Below are positions 15,439-24,254 of a stretch of DNA of 45,849 bases, piece by piece. The notes under the pieces are model-generated. The model had not been told where the DNA came from. It searched no databases and worked only from the letters and a program-made list of their open reading frames with translations. Made by a program: the position numbers and the translations under genes. Origin of the DNA: Streptomyces aureus (GTDB lineage Bacteria > Actinomycetota > Actinomycetes > Streptomycetales > Streptomycetaceae); NCBI RefSeq assembly GCF_000725495.1, contig NZ_JNZD01000047.1:1-45849 (forward strand). Reading direction: 5' to 3'. How positions within the stretch are numbered: the stretch's first letter is position 1; each line of letters begins with the position of its first letter.

Positions 15439-16803
15439 ATGCCTCGCCCTCTGCGGGTAGCCATTGTCGGAGCCGGCCCCGCCGGTATCTACGCCGCCGA
15501 CGCGCTGCTGAAATCCGCAGTGGCCGCCGAGCCCGGTGTGTCCATCGACCTGTTCGAGCGGATGCCGGCCCCGTTCGGCCTCATCCGTTACGGCGTCGCC
15601 CCCGACCACCCCCGGATCAAGGGCATCATCACCGCCCTGCACCAGGTGCTCGACAAGCCGCAGATCCGCCTCTTCGGCAACGTCGACTACCCGCGCGACA
15701 TCAACCTGGACGATCTGCGCGCCTTCTACGACGCGGTGATCTTCTCCACGGGCGCTACCGCCGACCGGGCCCTCGACATCCCCGGCATCGACCTCGACGG
15801 CTCCTACGGCGCCGCGGACTTCGTCTCCTGGTACGACGGTCACCCGGACGTCCCGCGCACCTGGCCGCTGGAGGCCGAGAAGGTCGCCGTCCTCGGTGTC
15901 GGCAACGTCGCCCTGGACGTGGCCCGCATCCTCGCCAAGACCGCGGACGAACTCCTGCCCACCGAGATCCCGCCGAACGTGTACGACGGACTCAAGGCCA
16001 ACAAGGCCCTGGAGGTCCACGTCTTCGGCCGCCGCGGTCCCGCGCAGGCCAAGTTCAGCCCGATGGAGCTGCGCGAGCTGGACCACTCGCCGAACATCGA
16101 GGTCGTCGTCGACCCCGAGGACATCGACTACGACGAGGGCTCGATCGCCACCCGGCGCGGCAACAAGCAGGCCGACATGGTCGCCAAGACCCTGGAGAAC
16201 TGGGCGATCCGCGACACCGGCGACCGCCCGCACAAGCTGTTCCTGCACTTCTTCGAGTCGCCCACCGAGATCCTCGGCGAGAACGGCGAGGTCGTCGGCC
16301 TGCGTACCGAGCGCACCGCCCTCGACGGCACCGGGAACGTCAAGGGCACCGGCGAGTTCAAGGACTGGGACGTCAGCGCCGTCTACCGTGCCGTCGGTTA
16401 CCTCTCCGACAGCCTGCCCAAGCTGCCCTGGGACGTCGAGTCGGGCACGGTGCCGGACGCGGCCGGCCGGGTGCTGGAGGACTCGGGCGAGCACCTCGCG
16501 TCCACCTACGTCACCGGCTGGATCCGCCGCGGCCCCATCGGTCTGATCGGTCACACCAAGGGCGACGCCAACGAGACGGTCGCGAGCCTGCTCGACGACC
16601 ACGCGAACGGCCGCCTGCTCACGCCCACTTCGCCCGACCCGGAGGCGGTCGACGCCTTCCTCGGCGAGCGGGACGTCCGTTTCACCACGTGGGAGGGCTG
16701 GTACCGGCTCGACGCGGCGGAGAAGGCGCTGGGCGAACCGCAGGGCCGTGAGCGCGTGAAGCTCGTGGAGCGCGAGGACATGCTGCGCGAGAGCGGCGCC
16801 TGA
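15439..16803 (+). CDS. fprA: FAD-dependent ferredoxin/adrenodoxin-NADP+ reductase
   Basis: Cytoplasmic flavoprotein, 454 aa, the usual length for FprA. It has an N-terminal FAD Rossmann motif VAIVGAGPAG (GxGxxG at 11-16), the adrenodoxin-reductase block FERMPAPFGLIRYGVAPDHPRIK, a second NADP-binding GxGxxA (VLGVGNVALD), FGRRGPAQAKFSPMEL, and C-terminal TGWIRRGPIGLIGHTKGDA. It passes electrons from NADPH to a ferredoxin. An SD-like GAAGGGAA precedes ATG 15439. It is probably derepressed in iron starvation through the upstream iron box (inference). Confidence 0.93.
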   Translation: MPRPLRVAIVGAGPAGIYAADALLKSAVAAEPGVSIDLFERMPAPFGLIRYGVAPDHPRIKGIITALHQVLDKPQIRLFGNVDYPRDINLDDLRAFYDAVIFSTGATADRALDIPGIDLDGSYGAADFVSWYDGHPDVPRTWPLEAEKVAVLGVGNVALDVARILAKTADELLPTEIPPNVYDGLKANKALEVHVFGRRGPAQAKFSPMELRELDHSPNIEVVVDPEDIDYDEGSIATRRGNKQADMVAKTLENWAIRDTGDRPHKLFLHFFESPTEILGENGEVVGLRTERTALDGTGNVKGTGEFKDWDVSAVYRAVGYLSDSLPKLPWDVESGTVPDAAGRVLEDSGEHLASTYVTGWIRRGPIGLIGHTKGDANETVASLLDDHANGRLLTPTSPDPEAVDAFLGERDVRFTTWEGWYRLDAAEKALGEPQGRERVKLVEREDMLRESGA

Positions 16804-16812
16804 GTCGTCGAT

Positions 16813-16833
16813 GCCCCGGACGGGGGCGGTTTT
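16813..16833 (+). terminator. Small hairpin with T-run after the reductase
   Basis: GCCCC (16813-16817) pairs with GGGGC (16823-16827), followed by GGTTTT. The T-run merges into the next promoter's -35. Confidence 0.45.
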
Positions 16834-16860
16834 GAACGCGTTCAAGTCGGGGCGTACGCT
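16832..16860 (+). promoter_or_regulatory. Leaderless promoter with perfect 14-bp palindrome
   Basis: -35 TTGAAC (16832-16837), a 17-nt spacer and -10 TACGCT (16855-16860) place the transcription start at about 16867, the A of the ATG. The -35 is embedded in the perfect palindrome TTGAACGCGTTCAA (16832-16845), the typical form of a TetR-type operator, so a repressor would block the -35. No TetR gene is adjacent. Confidence 0.65.
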
Positions 16861-16866
16861 CCCGGT

Positions 16867-17394
16867 ATGAGCGACAGAGCCGCCCTGCTCCGGGGCATCC
16901 GTGCGTGGCTTGCCTTTTTCGTCGTCAGCCTGGTGCTCAGCGGCGCCACGGCCTTCCCGCTGGTGCACGAACTGCGCTGGACAGAGGACCTGTTGAAGGC
17001 CCTGTCCGTGCCGGAGCACCTGCCCGCCCTGGCGGACTGGATCGACCGTGTGCGCCACGGCCTCGACACCGCCGACTCCGACTACCCCTTCCTGCTCTAC
17101 GGGACCGACTGGCTGGCGTTCGCGCATCTGGTGATCGCCGTCGCGTTCTACGGTCCCTACCGCGATCCGGTCCGCAACATCTGGGTCGTCGAGTTCGGGA
17201 TGATCGCCTGTGCCGGCATCGTCCCGCTGGCCCTGATCTGCGGACCGATCCGCGGAATCCCCTTCTGGTGGTCGGTCATCGACATGTCCTTCGGGGTCTT
17301 CGGGGTGATCCCGCTGTACGTCGTCCGACAGAGGATCAAGCGCCTGGAGGCGCTCGGCGCCGGCCCGGCCCCCGTGCCGGTGCCCGCTACCTGA
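16867..17394 (+). CDS. Small multi-pass membrane protein of unknown function
   Basis: 175 aa with four predicted membrane segments: about 12-30 (AWLAFFVVSLVLSGATAF), 80-97 (DWLAFAHLVIAVAFYG), 108-125 (VEFGMIACAGIVPLALIC) and 132-152 (WWSVIDMSFGVFGVIPLYVV). It ends with basic residues inside. No enzymatic motif is recognised. It has no SD; the promoter geometry implies a leaderless mRNA. Its stop overlaps the convergent serine hydrolase stop by 8 nt. Confidence 0.8.
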   Translation: MSDRAALLRGIRAWLAFFVVSLVLSGATAFPLVHELRWTEDLLKALSVPEHLPALADWIDRVRHGLDTADSDYPFLLYGTDWLAFAHLVIAVAFYGPYRDPVRNIWVVEFGMIACAGIVPLALICGPIRGIPFWWSVIDMSFGVFGVIPLYVVRQRIKRLEALGAGPAPVPVPAT

Positions 17395-18538
17395 GCGCCG
17401 CCAGGGCGATCCGCCGGGACACCGGGTTCATCTCCTCGCCCTTGGCGTCGGTGGAGCCGACCGAGTAGACGACCGTGCGCGACAGGTCCCGGGTGGCCGC
17501 GATCACGGTGCTGTAGCCGTACCGGGCACCCGACTTGAGCCAGTAGACCGTGCCCCCGTACTCGAAGCGCTGGAGCCCCGCGCTCATGTCGGCGCCCTCG
17601 ATGTCCGAGGGCACGGTGAACATCTCCTCCAGTTGCGGCCGCGGGACCAGGTCGCCCCGGAACAGGTGCGTGACCAGCCGCTCCAGGTCCGCGGTGGTGG
17701 AGATCATGTCGCCCGCCGCCCAGCGGTCCGCCTGGTTCCAGTCGGTGACGTCCACGAAAGCCGTCGTGCCGTCGGGCCGGGGCACCGCCTGGTACCCGTG
17801 GTTGTGCGGGCCGTGGATGCGCGGATCCGTGCCGGGGAAGTACGTGTGCCGCATCCCCGCCGGGCGGAGGATCCGCCGGGCCGCCTCGTGTGCGTAGCTG
17901 TGCCCCGTCACCTTCTCGATCAGCAGGCCCAGGACCGTGTAGTTGATGTTCAGGTAGTCCTGCCGGGTGCCCGGCGCGAACTCCGGTCCCTTCGCCACGG
18001 CGGAGGCCACCACCTCGCGCGGGGTCAGGGTGTCGAAGCGGTGCGCGTACGCGTCCTCGAAGGCGTCGCCGAACCCGTCCCCGGCCTGGATGCCGCTCGT
18101 GTGGTTGAGCAACTGCCGTACGGTGAGCGGCTCGAAGGTGTCCGGCAGCAGACCCGGCAGATACTTCTGCACCGGCGTCCCGAGCCCGATCCGCCCCTCG
18201 GCCGCGAGTTGGAGGACGACCGCCGCCGTGACGACCTTCGTGGTGGAACCGGCGCGGAAGCGGGCGTCCGGATCGGCCGCGCGACCGCTCTCCAGATCGT
18301 GCACCCCCGCGCTGCCGCGCCAGGTGCCGTCACTGCCCCCGACCCGCACGAGCGCGGCCGTGGCGTCCGCGTCCGGCAGCCCCGCCAGCGCGGCGCGCAG
18401 CGCGTCGGCGTCGGGCCCGGCGGACGCCCGCGCCACCGCCGGCGCGGCGGAGGCGAACGCCGGAGCGCCCAGCGGACCGGCGGCGAGACCGAGGACGAGG
18501 GCGGCGGCGAGGACGGCTGCGGTACGGCGTACGGGCAT
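17387..18538 (-). CDS. Exported serine hydrolase, beta-lactamase/D-Ala-D-Ala carboxypeptidase fold
   Basis: 383 aa with a signal peptide (MPVRRTAAVLAAALVLGLAAG, cleaved near residue 32). Class C beta-lactamase-like fold: nucleophile Ser98 in STTK (SxxK), Tyr195-x-Asn197 in YLNINY, HTSG at about 146-149, and KSG in the last third where HxG or KTG is normal. It probably acts on peptidoglycan peptides or other D-amino-acid amides or esters; true beta-lactamase activity is less likely. It is last in a minus-strand row after adenosine deaminase and glycerophosphodiesterase, but separated from them by 171 bp. Confidence 0.88.
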   Translation of the reverse strand: MPVRRTAAVLAAALVLGLAAGPLGAPAFASAAPAVARASAGPDADALRAALAGLPDADATAALVRVGGSDGTWRGSAGVHDLESGRAADPDARFRAGSTTKVVTAAVVLQLAAEGRIGLGTPVQKYLPGLLPDTFEPLTVRQLLNHTSGIQAGDGFGDAFEDAYAHRFDTLTPREVVASAVAKGPEFAPGTRQDYLNINYTVLGLLIEKVTGHSYAHEAARRILRPAGMRHTYFPGTDPRIHGPHNHGYQAVPRPDGTTAFVDVTDWNQADRWAAGDMISTTADLERLVTHLFRGDLVPRPQLEEMFTVPSDIEGADMSAGLQRFEYGGTVYWLKSGARYGYSTVIAATRDLSRTVVYSVGSTDAKGEEMNPVSRRIALAALR

Positions 18539-18709
18539 GCGGTGCTCCTGGGAGACGTGTGCCGGAAGCGGACACCGCTCATCCTCGGCCGGTGCCCCCG
18601 CCCCGGGATCCTCACCAGGCAGGGCACCGACCCCCGTATCCGCGCCGGGGTCGCCCCTAGGGGCACGGCGCCAACTCCCCTGGCTGCCGCACCCCTTGAG
18701 CCCCCTCCC

Positions 18710-19393
18710 TCAGTCCCTGCGCAGGGCCGTCAGCGCGTCGATGCGGTTGGTCGTGATCGAGTCGACCCCCGCGTCGAGCAGCCGGCGCATGGAGCGGCGG
18801 GTGTCCGGCGTCCAGACGGAGAGCAGATGGCCGCCGCGGTGGACCCGGGCCGCCAGGTCACGGCTCACCAGTGTGAAGCGGTAGTTGAGCCAGCGCGGCC
18901 GGACGACGTCGAGCAGGCCCTGGCGCGGCGGCGCCAGGCTCGTCCAGGTCAGCGCGATCTCGGCGGACGCGTCGGCGGCCCGCACCGCGAGCATGGCGGG
19001 GGCCGCGGCGCAGTAGTACACCCGCTCCCCGGCCCCGCACGCCCGCACCACGTCCACGATGTCGCGGGCGGCCCGCGCGTCCACCGATCCCGGCAGGTCG
19101 ACCATGACCCTGCTGTCGCCGGTCGCCTCGAGGGCCTCCGCCAGCGTCGGCACACCCCCCGCCGTGAGTCCGCGCACCTCGTCGCCGGAGAGCGAGCCGA
19201 GCGGCCGGTCGTGTCCCCACAGACGCTTGAGCGTGGCGTCGTGCAGCAGGACGGGTACGCGGTCGCGCGTCAGACGCACGTCGATCTCGACGGCGTCCGC
19301 GCCCCGGTGGAGCGCGGAACGCAGCGAGTCGATCGTGTTCTCACGGGCGCGGTAGGGGTCGCCGCGGTGGGCGACTGCGGTCACGGTGCGCAT
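18710..19393 (-). CDS. Glycerophosphodiester phosphodiesterase family protein
   Basis: 227 aa, a TIM-barrel GDPD. The diagnostic residues are His9-Arg10-Gly11, Glu18-Asn19, Glu36-Ile-Asp38 and His51-Asp52; the ending is VWTPDT ... GVDSITTNRID. Expected to hydrolyse glycerophosphodiesters to glycerol-3-phosphate and an alcohol. No signal peptide, so cytoplasmic. It lies 17 bp downstream of the adenosine deaminase gene on the same strand and is probably co-transcribed with it. Confidence 0.9.
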   Translation of the reverse strand: MRTVTAVAHRGDPYRARENTIDSLRSALHRGADAVEIDVRLTRDRVPVLLHDATLKRLWGHDRPLGSLSGDEVRGLTAGGVPTLAEALEATGDSRVMVDLPGSVDARAARDIVDVVRACGAGERVYYCAAAPAMLAVRAADASAEIALTWTSLAPPRQGLLDVVRPRWLNYRFTLVSRDLAARVHRGGHLLSVWTPDTRRSMRRLLDAGVDSITTNRIDALTALRRD

Positions 19394-19410
19394 GGGGCCA
19401 TTGTGGTGGG

Positions 19411-20472
19411 TCAGAGCGCGAGCCAGGCCGCGGCGTACGTGTCGATCTCCGCGGCGAGTTCCGCCTTCTCCGCCGAGGCCAGGAACGACGCGTTCACCGC
19501 GTTCTTCGCGAGCTCCGCGACGCCCCGCTCGTCGAGTCCGAGGAGGCGGGCGGTGACCGCGTACTCGGTGTTGAGGTCGGTGCCGAACATCGGCGGGTCG
19601 TCGGAGTTGACGGTGACCGTCACCCCGGCCGCCACGAACTCCTTGACGGGGTGTTCGTCGAGAGTGCGGACCGCGCGGGTGGCGATGTTCGAGGTCGGGC
19701 AGACCTCCAGCGCGATGCCGTGCTCGGCGAGATGGGCGAGCAGCCTCGGGTCCCGCGCGGAACTCGTGCCGTGGCCGATGCGCTCGGCGCCGAGGTGGTT
19801 CAGCGCGTCCCAGACGGTCTCCGGGCCGGTCGTCTCACCGGCGTGCGGCACCGACCGCAGTCCCGCGGCGCGGGCACGGTCGAAGTACGGCTTGAACTGG
19901 GGCCTCGGCACGCCGATCTCGGGGCCGCCGAGACCGAAGGAGACGAGCCCCTCGGGCCGCAGCCGGTCGTCGGTGGCGAGCCGCATGGTCTCCTCGGCGG
20001 CCTCGAGGCCGGCCTCGCCGGGGATGTCGAAGCACCAGCGCAGGACGACGCCGAGCTCCTTCTCGGCGGCCTTGCGGGCGTCCTCGATCGCGTCCATGAA
20101 GGCGCGCTCGTCGATCCCGCGCCGGGTGGAGGACCACGGAGTGATCGTCAGCTCGGCGTAGCGCACCTGCTGGCGGGCCATGTCACGGGCGACCTCGTAC
20201 GTCAGCAGCCGGACGTCCTCGGGCGTGCGGATGAGGTCCACGACGGACAGGTACACGTCGATGAAGTGGGCGAAGTCCGTGAACGTGAAGTAGTCCGCGA
20301 GCGCCTCGGGGTCGGTGGGCACCCGGGAGTCGCGGTGGTTGGCGGCCAGCTCGGACACGATGCGCGGGGAGGCGGAGCCGACGTGGTGGACGTGGAGTTC
20401 GGCCTTGGGCAGCCCCGCGACGAAGGCGCTCAGGTCGCGGGCGTCGTCGCGTGCGGTGATGTGCTCGGTCAA
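19411..20472 (-). CDS. add: Adenosine deaminase
   Basis: A 353-aa cytoplasmic zinc enzyme, adenosine to inosine. Metal and catalytic residues are visible: His27 and His29 in ELHVHHVGS, His210 and Glu213 in HAGET, His234 in GHGT, and Asp291-Asp292 in SDDPPMFGT. Start is TTG 20472 with GGAGGAA just upstream; longer readings of the frame add implausible low-complexity sequence. HVHHVGS, in place of the commoner HLHLEGS, marks the actinobacterial subgroup, so the substrate could be a related aminopurine. The first gene of a two-gene unit with the phosphodiesterase. Confidence 0.92.
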   Translation of the reverse strand: MTEHITARDDARDLSAFVAGLPKAELHVHHVGSASPRIVSELAANHRDSRVPTDPEALADYFTFTDFAHFIDVYLSVVDLIRTPEDVRLLTYEVARDMARQQVRYAELTITPWSSTRRGIDERAFMDAIEDARKAAEKELGVVLRWCFDIPGEAGLEAAEETMRLATDDRLRPEGLVSFGLGGPEIGVPRPQFKPYFDRARAAGLRSVPHAGETTGPETVWDALNHLGAERIGHGTSSARDPRLLAHLAEHGIALEVCPTSNIATRAVRTLDEHPVKEFVAAGVTVTVNSDDPPMFGTDLNTEYAVTARLLGLDERGVAELAKNAVNASFLASAEKAELAAEIDTYAAAWLAL

Positions 20473-20680
20473 CGGGTTCCTCCCCGGAACGGCGCCCCTC
20501 GGCCGTGTTCGGCGGGACGCGGGCGATCGGCTGATCGGTGGTTCGGGATCATCGTAGGCGGCCCCCGCGCCCGGGGCCCGGTGCGCCCTGCGGGCGGGGC
20601 TCCGTGCCGTCCCGCGCCGAGATCCACGCGGCGGCTCGGGCCGTAGCATGACGGAACGTACGAGAGAGGGGACCTCGCGC

Positions 20681-22321
20681 ATGTCCGACGACGCCCAGAG
20701 GCCGACAGCCCCACGCGACGCCGGTCCGTGGACTCCACCGGGCGGGGCGGACCCGACACCCACGGGCGACGGCCGCGCCGACGCACCCACCGGGAACGGA
20801 CCGGCGGAGCGGAACGAAGCGCCCGAGCGGGGCCGGTCGCCCGAGCCGGTCGAAGGCCTGGAACCGGGCCGGTCGCCCGAGCCGGGCGAGTCGACAGGGT
20901 CTGACGGGGCATTTGAGCCCGCTGGGTCCGACGGGGTGCTTGAGGCCGGCGAGTCGGCCGGGTCCGACGGGGTGCTGGAGCGGGACCCCGATCTCGCGAC
21001 GGACGCGATGTCCGAGGCCGGGCGGGCGTTCGCAGTCGGTGGCGCCGATTCAACAGCACCTGCCGGTGATCCCGACCCGGCGGCACCTGCCGGTGATCCC
21101 GATCCCGACCCGGCGGCACCCGCCGGTGGTCCGGATCCCGCAGCGCCCGCTGTGCTCTCCGACCTTGCGGCATCCCCCTCCGACGCCGCCCCCGTTCTCG
21201 CGACCGACGCGATATCCGAGGCGGGGCGTGCGTTCGCCGCCGGTCCGGAGTCGGCCGTCCCCGTGCCGGACGGGGACCGGGACGGAGCGCCGGGCGCGGA
21301 CCCGGCGGACGCTGCCGGTGCCGGTGCCGGTGCCGGGGCTTATGCCGAGGCCGGTTCCGGCGCTGGTGTCGAGGCCGCGACCGGCGATGGTGCCGAGGCC
21401 GAGGAAGCCGCTCGGTGGGTGGACCGGGCGTTCGACGGTGGGCCGGGGCACACGGTGGCCGCGCCGGGCGGTGCGTTCGCCGCCGGGCCGACCGGCCCCC
21501 AGGGTTCCGTGCCCGCGCAGGGCACCGACTCCTACGCCGCCCCCGGCACCGGGATCTCCCTCGGGAAGCGGGACGCCGACGCGGACGCCGCGTTCGACCC
21601 CTGGGCGCCGCCCCACGAGATCCCCTCGCCCGGAGGGCCGGCGCGGGGGAGTGCCGCGCAGCCACCGGCGTACGGCCTCCCGGCGATCACCTCGCTGCCC
21701 GGTGCCCCGGTCCCGCCGGGCCCCTGGAGCCCGGTCGGCCCCACCCCGGAGAACCCCTTCGCGCCGCCGGCGGCCGGGGGTCCCTTCGCGCCCCCGGCGG
21801 CGCACGCCCCCTTCGGCCCCCCGGCGGCCGCCTTCGCCCCGCCGGCGCCCCGCACCCCCTACCCGCAGCCCGCTCCCGGCGAGTACGTCCCTCCGCCGCC
21901 GATCGCCCCCGACGGTCCGGGCCTCCCGTACGGCTACGGCTACGGCTACGGATACGGCCACCCGCAGTACCCGGGCGCGCCGGGCTACGGCTGGCCCATG
22001 ACGGGCCCCATGCCGAGCAACGGGATGGGCACCGCGGGCCTCGTGCTGGGCATCCTCGCGGCGGTCCTGTTCATCGCGTGGCCGCTGGCGATCGTGCTGG
22101 GCGTCCTCGCCGTGATCTTCGGGCTGATCGGCCGGGGCAAGGCCCGTCGCGGTGAGGCGACGAACTCCGGGCAGGCCCTCGCCGGGGTCATCCTGGGGGC
22201 CGTCGGGCTCGTCCTCGCCATCGGCGTGGGCGTGCTCGTGATCCTCCACGGCGGGGACGACGGCGGTGACGCGGGCGGCGACGACGGCTTCTCCACGTCG
22301 TTGGTGACCTCCCACCGGTGA
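20681..22321 (+). CDS. DUF4190 membrane protein with long low-complexity N-terminal region
   Basis: About 546 aa. The first 430 residues are acidic then Pro/Ala-rich and disordered, with internal repeats: SDGVLE twice, (D)PDPAAPAG units, and ATDAMSEAGRAFAVG against ATDAISEAGRAFAAG. A short YGYGYGYGYG tract precedes the membrane domain. The C-terminal about 110 residues are DUF4190: GTAGLVLGILAAVLF, LAIVLGVLAVIFGLIGRGKARRG, SGQALAGVILGAVGLVLAIGVGVLVIL. Function unknown. I chose ATG 20681 for its GAGAGGGGA ribosome binding site; ATG 20648 is the alternative. Confidence 0.8.
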   Translation: MSDDAQRPTAPRDAGPWTPPGGADPTPTGDGRADAPTGNGPAERNEAPERGRSPEPVEGLEPGRSPEPGESTGSDGAFEPAGSDGVLEAGESAGSDGVLERDPDLATDAMSEAGRAFAVGGADSTAPAGDPDPAAPAGDPDPDPAAPAGGPDPAAPAVLSDLAASPSDAAPVLATDAISEAGRAFAAGPESAVPVPDGDRDGAPGADPADAAGAGAGAGAYAEAGSGAGVEAATGDGAEAEEAARWVDRAFDGGPGHTVAAPGGAFAAGPTGPQGSVPAQGTDSYAAPGTGISLGKRDADADAAFDPWAPPHEIPSPGGPARGSAAQPPAYGLPAITSLPGAPVPPGPWSPVGPTPENPFAPPAAGGPFAPPAAHAPFGPPAAAFAPPAPRTPYPQPAPGEYVPPPPIAPDGPGLPYGYGYGYGYGHPQYPGAPGYGWPMTGPMPSNGMGTAGLVLGILAAVLFIAWPLAIVLGVLAVIFGLIGRGKARRGEATNSGQALAGVILGAVGLVLAIGVGVLVILHGGDDGGDAGGDDGFSTSLVTSHR

Positions 22322-22406
22322 CCCGCGTCCGGGCCGGACGCCGGGCCGGACGCCGGGCTGTGCGGCGGGCCGGAACCGTGCCCGGGCCCCGGCCCCCGGT
22401 ACGGCG

Positions 22407-24095
22407 TCAGCCGGCCGACGGCGGTTCGCCCCGTCCCGTCGCCGTGCCCCGTTCCGACGCCGGGCCCGGGCCCGCCTCCACACCCTGGCCCGTCGCGGCG
22501 TCCTGGCCCGGCTCCGTCGCCCCGGCCCGGCCTCCGGGGTGGCGCAGGGTGACGAGGAAGGCGACGGCGAGCGCGATCGCCATGCCGTAGAAGACGTACT
22601 GGTTGGCCTCGGCGAAGTCGGTGCGCACGCTCGACATCACGTCGCGCATGGTCGACGCGGTGGCCCCGGAGCCGGTGGGCTGCCGGGTGTCGGCGTTGCC
22701 CGTGACGGCCTGGGCGATGTCGTCGGCGATGCCGTGGGCCTGCGCCGAGGTCATGCCGTGGGACGTGAGCGTCGAGACGACGTTGTCCGTCATCCGGTGG
22801 GTCAGGACGGTCCCGAAGACGGCGAGGCCCACGCTCGCCGCGTAGTTGCGGACGGTCTGGGTGATGCCGGTGACCTCGCCGTAGGAGGCGCCGATGGACC
22901 GGTTGACGGCGTCGGTGGACGCGGGCGCCAGGATGAAGCCGATGCCGGCGCCCGCGAGGGCGACGTAGGGCCACTGGTCGTGCATCGACAGATCGGTGAG
23001 CTTGCCGGCCCAGAGGTAGAACCCGACGGCCCCCAGGATGGTGCCGATCTTCATGGGCGGCCGCGCGCCCTTCTTGTCCAGCATCCGGCCGCCCCACTGC
23101 GAGGCGATCGCGAAGCCGACGAAGAAGTAGAGCAGATAGAGCGCCGCCTGGTTGGGCGAGGCGCTGAGGGAGACCTGCGCGTAGACCGAGGCGAAGAAGA
23201 ACACCGGGACGAAGGCGAGCATGGCGAAGAAGAGCACCAGGGAGTCCACGGTGAACGCCTTGTCCCGGAAGACCGCCAGGTTGACCAGAGGGTGGCGCCG
23301 GTCCCGCTCGTAGCGCCAGAAGAGGACCAGGACGACGAGGCCGCCCGCGATGCAGCCCCAGGTCGCCGCGCTGCCCCAGCCCCAGGACCCGGCCTGCTGG
23401 AAGCCGAGGACGCTCAGCCCCATGCCCACCGCGATCAGCACGGCGCCGACGCCGTCGAGGGACTCCTCGCGCCGCCGGTCGGGGATGCGCGCCATCGCGG
23501 TCAGGACGAGCGCCACCACGGCCACGGGCACGTTGACCCAGAAGATCGCTCGCCAGGTCCACGCCGTGAGCCAGCCGCCCAGCAGCGGGCCGACGGCCGT
23601 CAGCGCTCCCGACAGCCCGAAGAACAGCGCCAGGGCCCGTCCGCGCCGCTCCACCGGGAAGACGGCCACGACCACGGCGAGGGCCGCCGGGAAGAGGAGG
23701 GCGGCGCCCAGGCCCTGGGTCGCCCGGAAGACGATCAGCCAGGTCTGGGCGAGGTCCCCCTTGGGCACGCAGCCGCACAGCACCGAGGAGACGACGAACA
23801 CCAGGGTGCCGACGACGACCACGCGGCGGGGCCCGAACAGGTCCGCGAGACGCCCGCCGAGGGCGAAGAACGCCGCCAGGGACAGCAGGTAGGCGTTCAC
23901 CACCCACTGCATCCCGGACGCCGAGAGCCCGAGCTCGCGCACGATGTCCGGCGCGGCGATGGAGACGATCGTCTGGTCGATGAACGTCATCGCCACGGCG
24001 AAGAGCATCGCCGCCAGTGCGAGCGACTGGTTCGGGGTGCGGGGTCCAGGGGGCGCGGTGTCGCTCCGCGCTGCGTCGATGCCGGTCACGGGCAC
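22407..24095 (-). CDS. MFS transporter, DHA2 (14-TM) drug-efflux family
   Basis: 562-aa inner-membrane proton-coupled exporter. N-terminal FIDQTIVSIAAPDI and QWVVNAYLLSLAAFFALGGRLADLFGPRR are the DHA2 motifs; GAALLFPAALAVV and WRAIFWVNVPVAV follow in the expected places, and about 14 hydrophobic segments run to residue 530. The last 45 residues are disordered. GTG 24095 is the probable start. It is convergent with the DUF4190 gene and has no neighbouring TetR or MarR regulator. Confidence 0.92.
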   Translation of the reverse strand: MPVTGIDAARSDTAPPGPRTPNQSLALAAMLFAVAMTFIDQTIVSIAAPDIVRELGLSASGMQWVVNAYLLSLAAFFALGGRLADLFGPRRVVVVGTLVFVVSSVLCGCVPKGDLAQTWLIVFRATQGLGAALLFPAALAVVVAVFPVERRGRALALFFGLSGALTAVGPLLGGWLTAWTWRAIFWVNVPVAVVALVLTAMARIPDRRREESLDGVGAVLIAVGMGLSVLGFQQAGSWGWGSAATWGCIAGGLVVLVLFWRYERDRRHPLVNLAVFRDKAFTVDSLVLFFAMLAFVPVFFFASVYAQVSLSASPNQAALYLLYFFVGFAIASQWGGRMLDKKGARPPMKIGTILGAVGFYLWAGKLTDLSMHDQWPYVALAGAGIGFILAPASTDAVNRSIGASYGEVTGITQTVRNYAASVGLAVFGTVLTHRMTDNVVSTLTSHGMTSAQAHGIADDIAQAVTGNADTRQPTGSGATASTMRDVMSSVRTDFAEANQYVFYGMAIALAVAFLVTLRHPGGRAGATEPGQDAATGQGVEAGPGPASERGTATGRGEPPSAG

Positions 24096-24254
24096 AGTCT
24101 CGGCCGGTTACCCGGCACCCGCATCCGGGCCGCCGCTCGGCCGGACCCGCGCGCCGACCTGCCGACGGGCACCCGGGAAGGCGCGCTGCCCCGCCGCCGA
24201 GCCCTTCCCGGGAACGGCCGTACCCGGGCCCGGTTCCCCGGTCGAGCCCGGCGG

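Noticed and set aside
18653..18664. Perfect palindrome GCCCCTAGGGGC before the serine hydrolase
   Set aside because: Short and very GC-rich, no promoter elements placed around it; not enough to call an operator.
22331..22354. GGGCCGGACGCC twice in tandem between convergent DUF4190 and MFS genes
   Set aside because: Two short GC copies in an otherwise low-complexity gap are likely to be chance or terminator structure.
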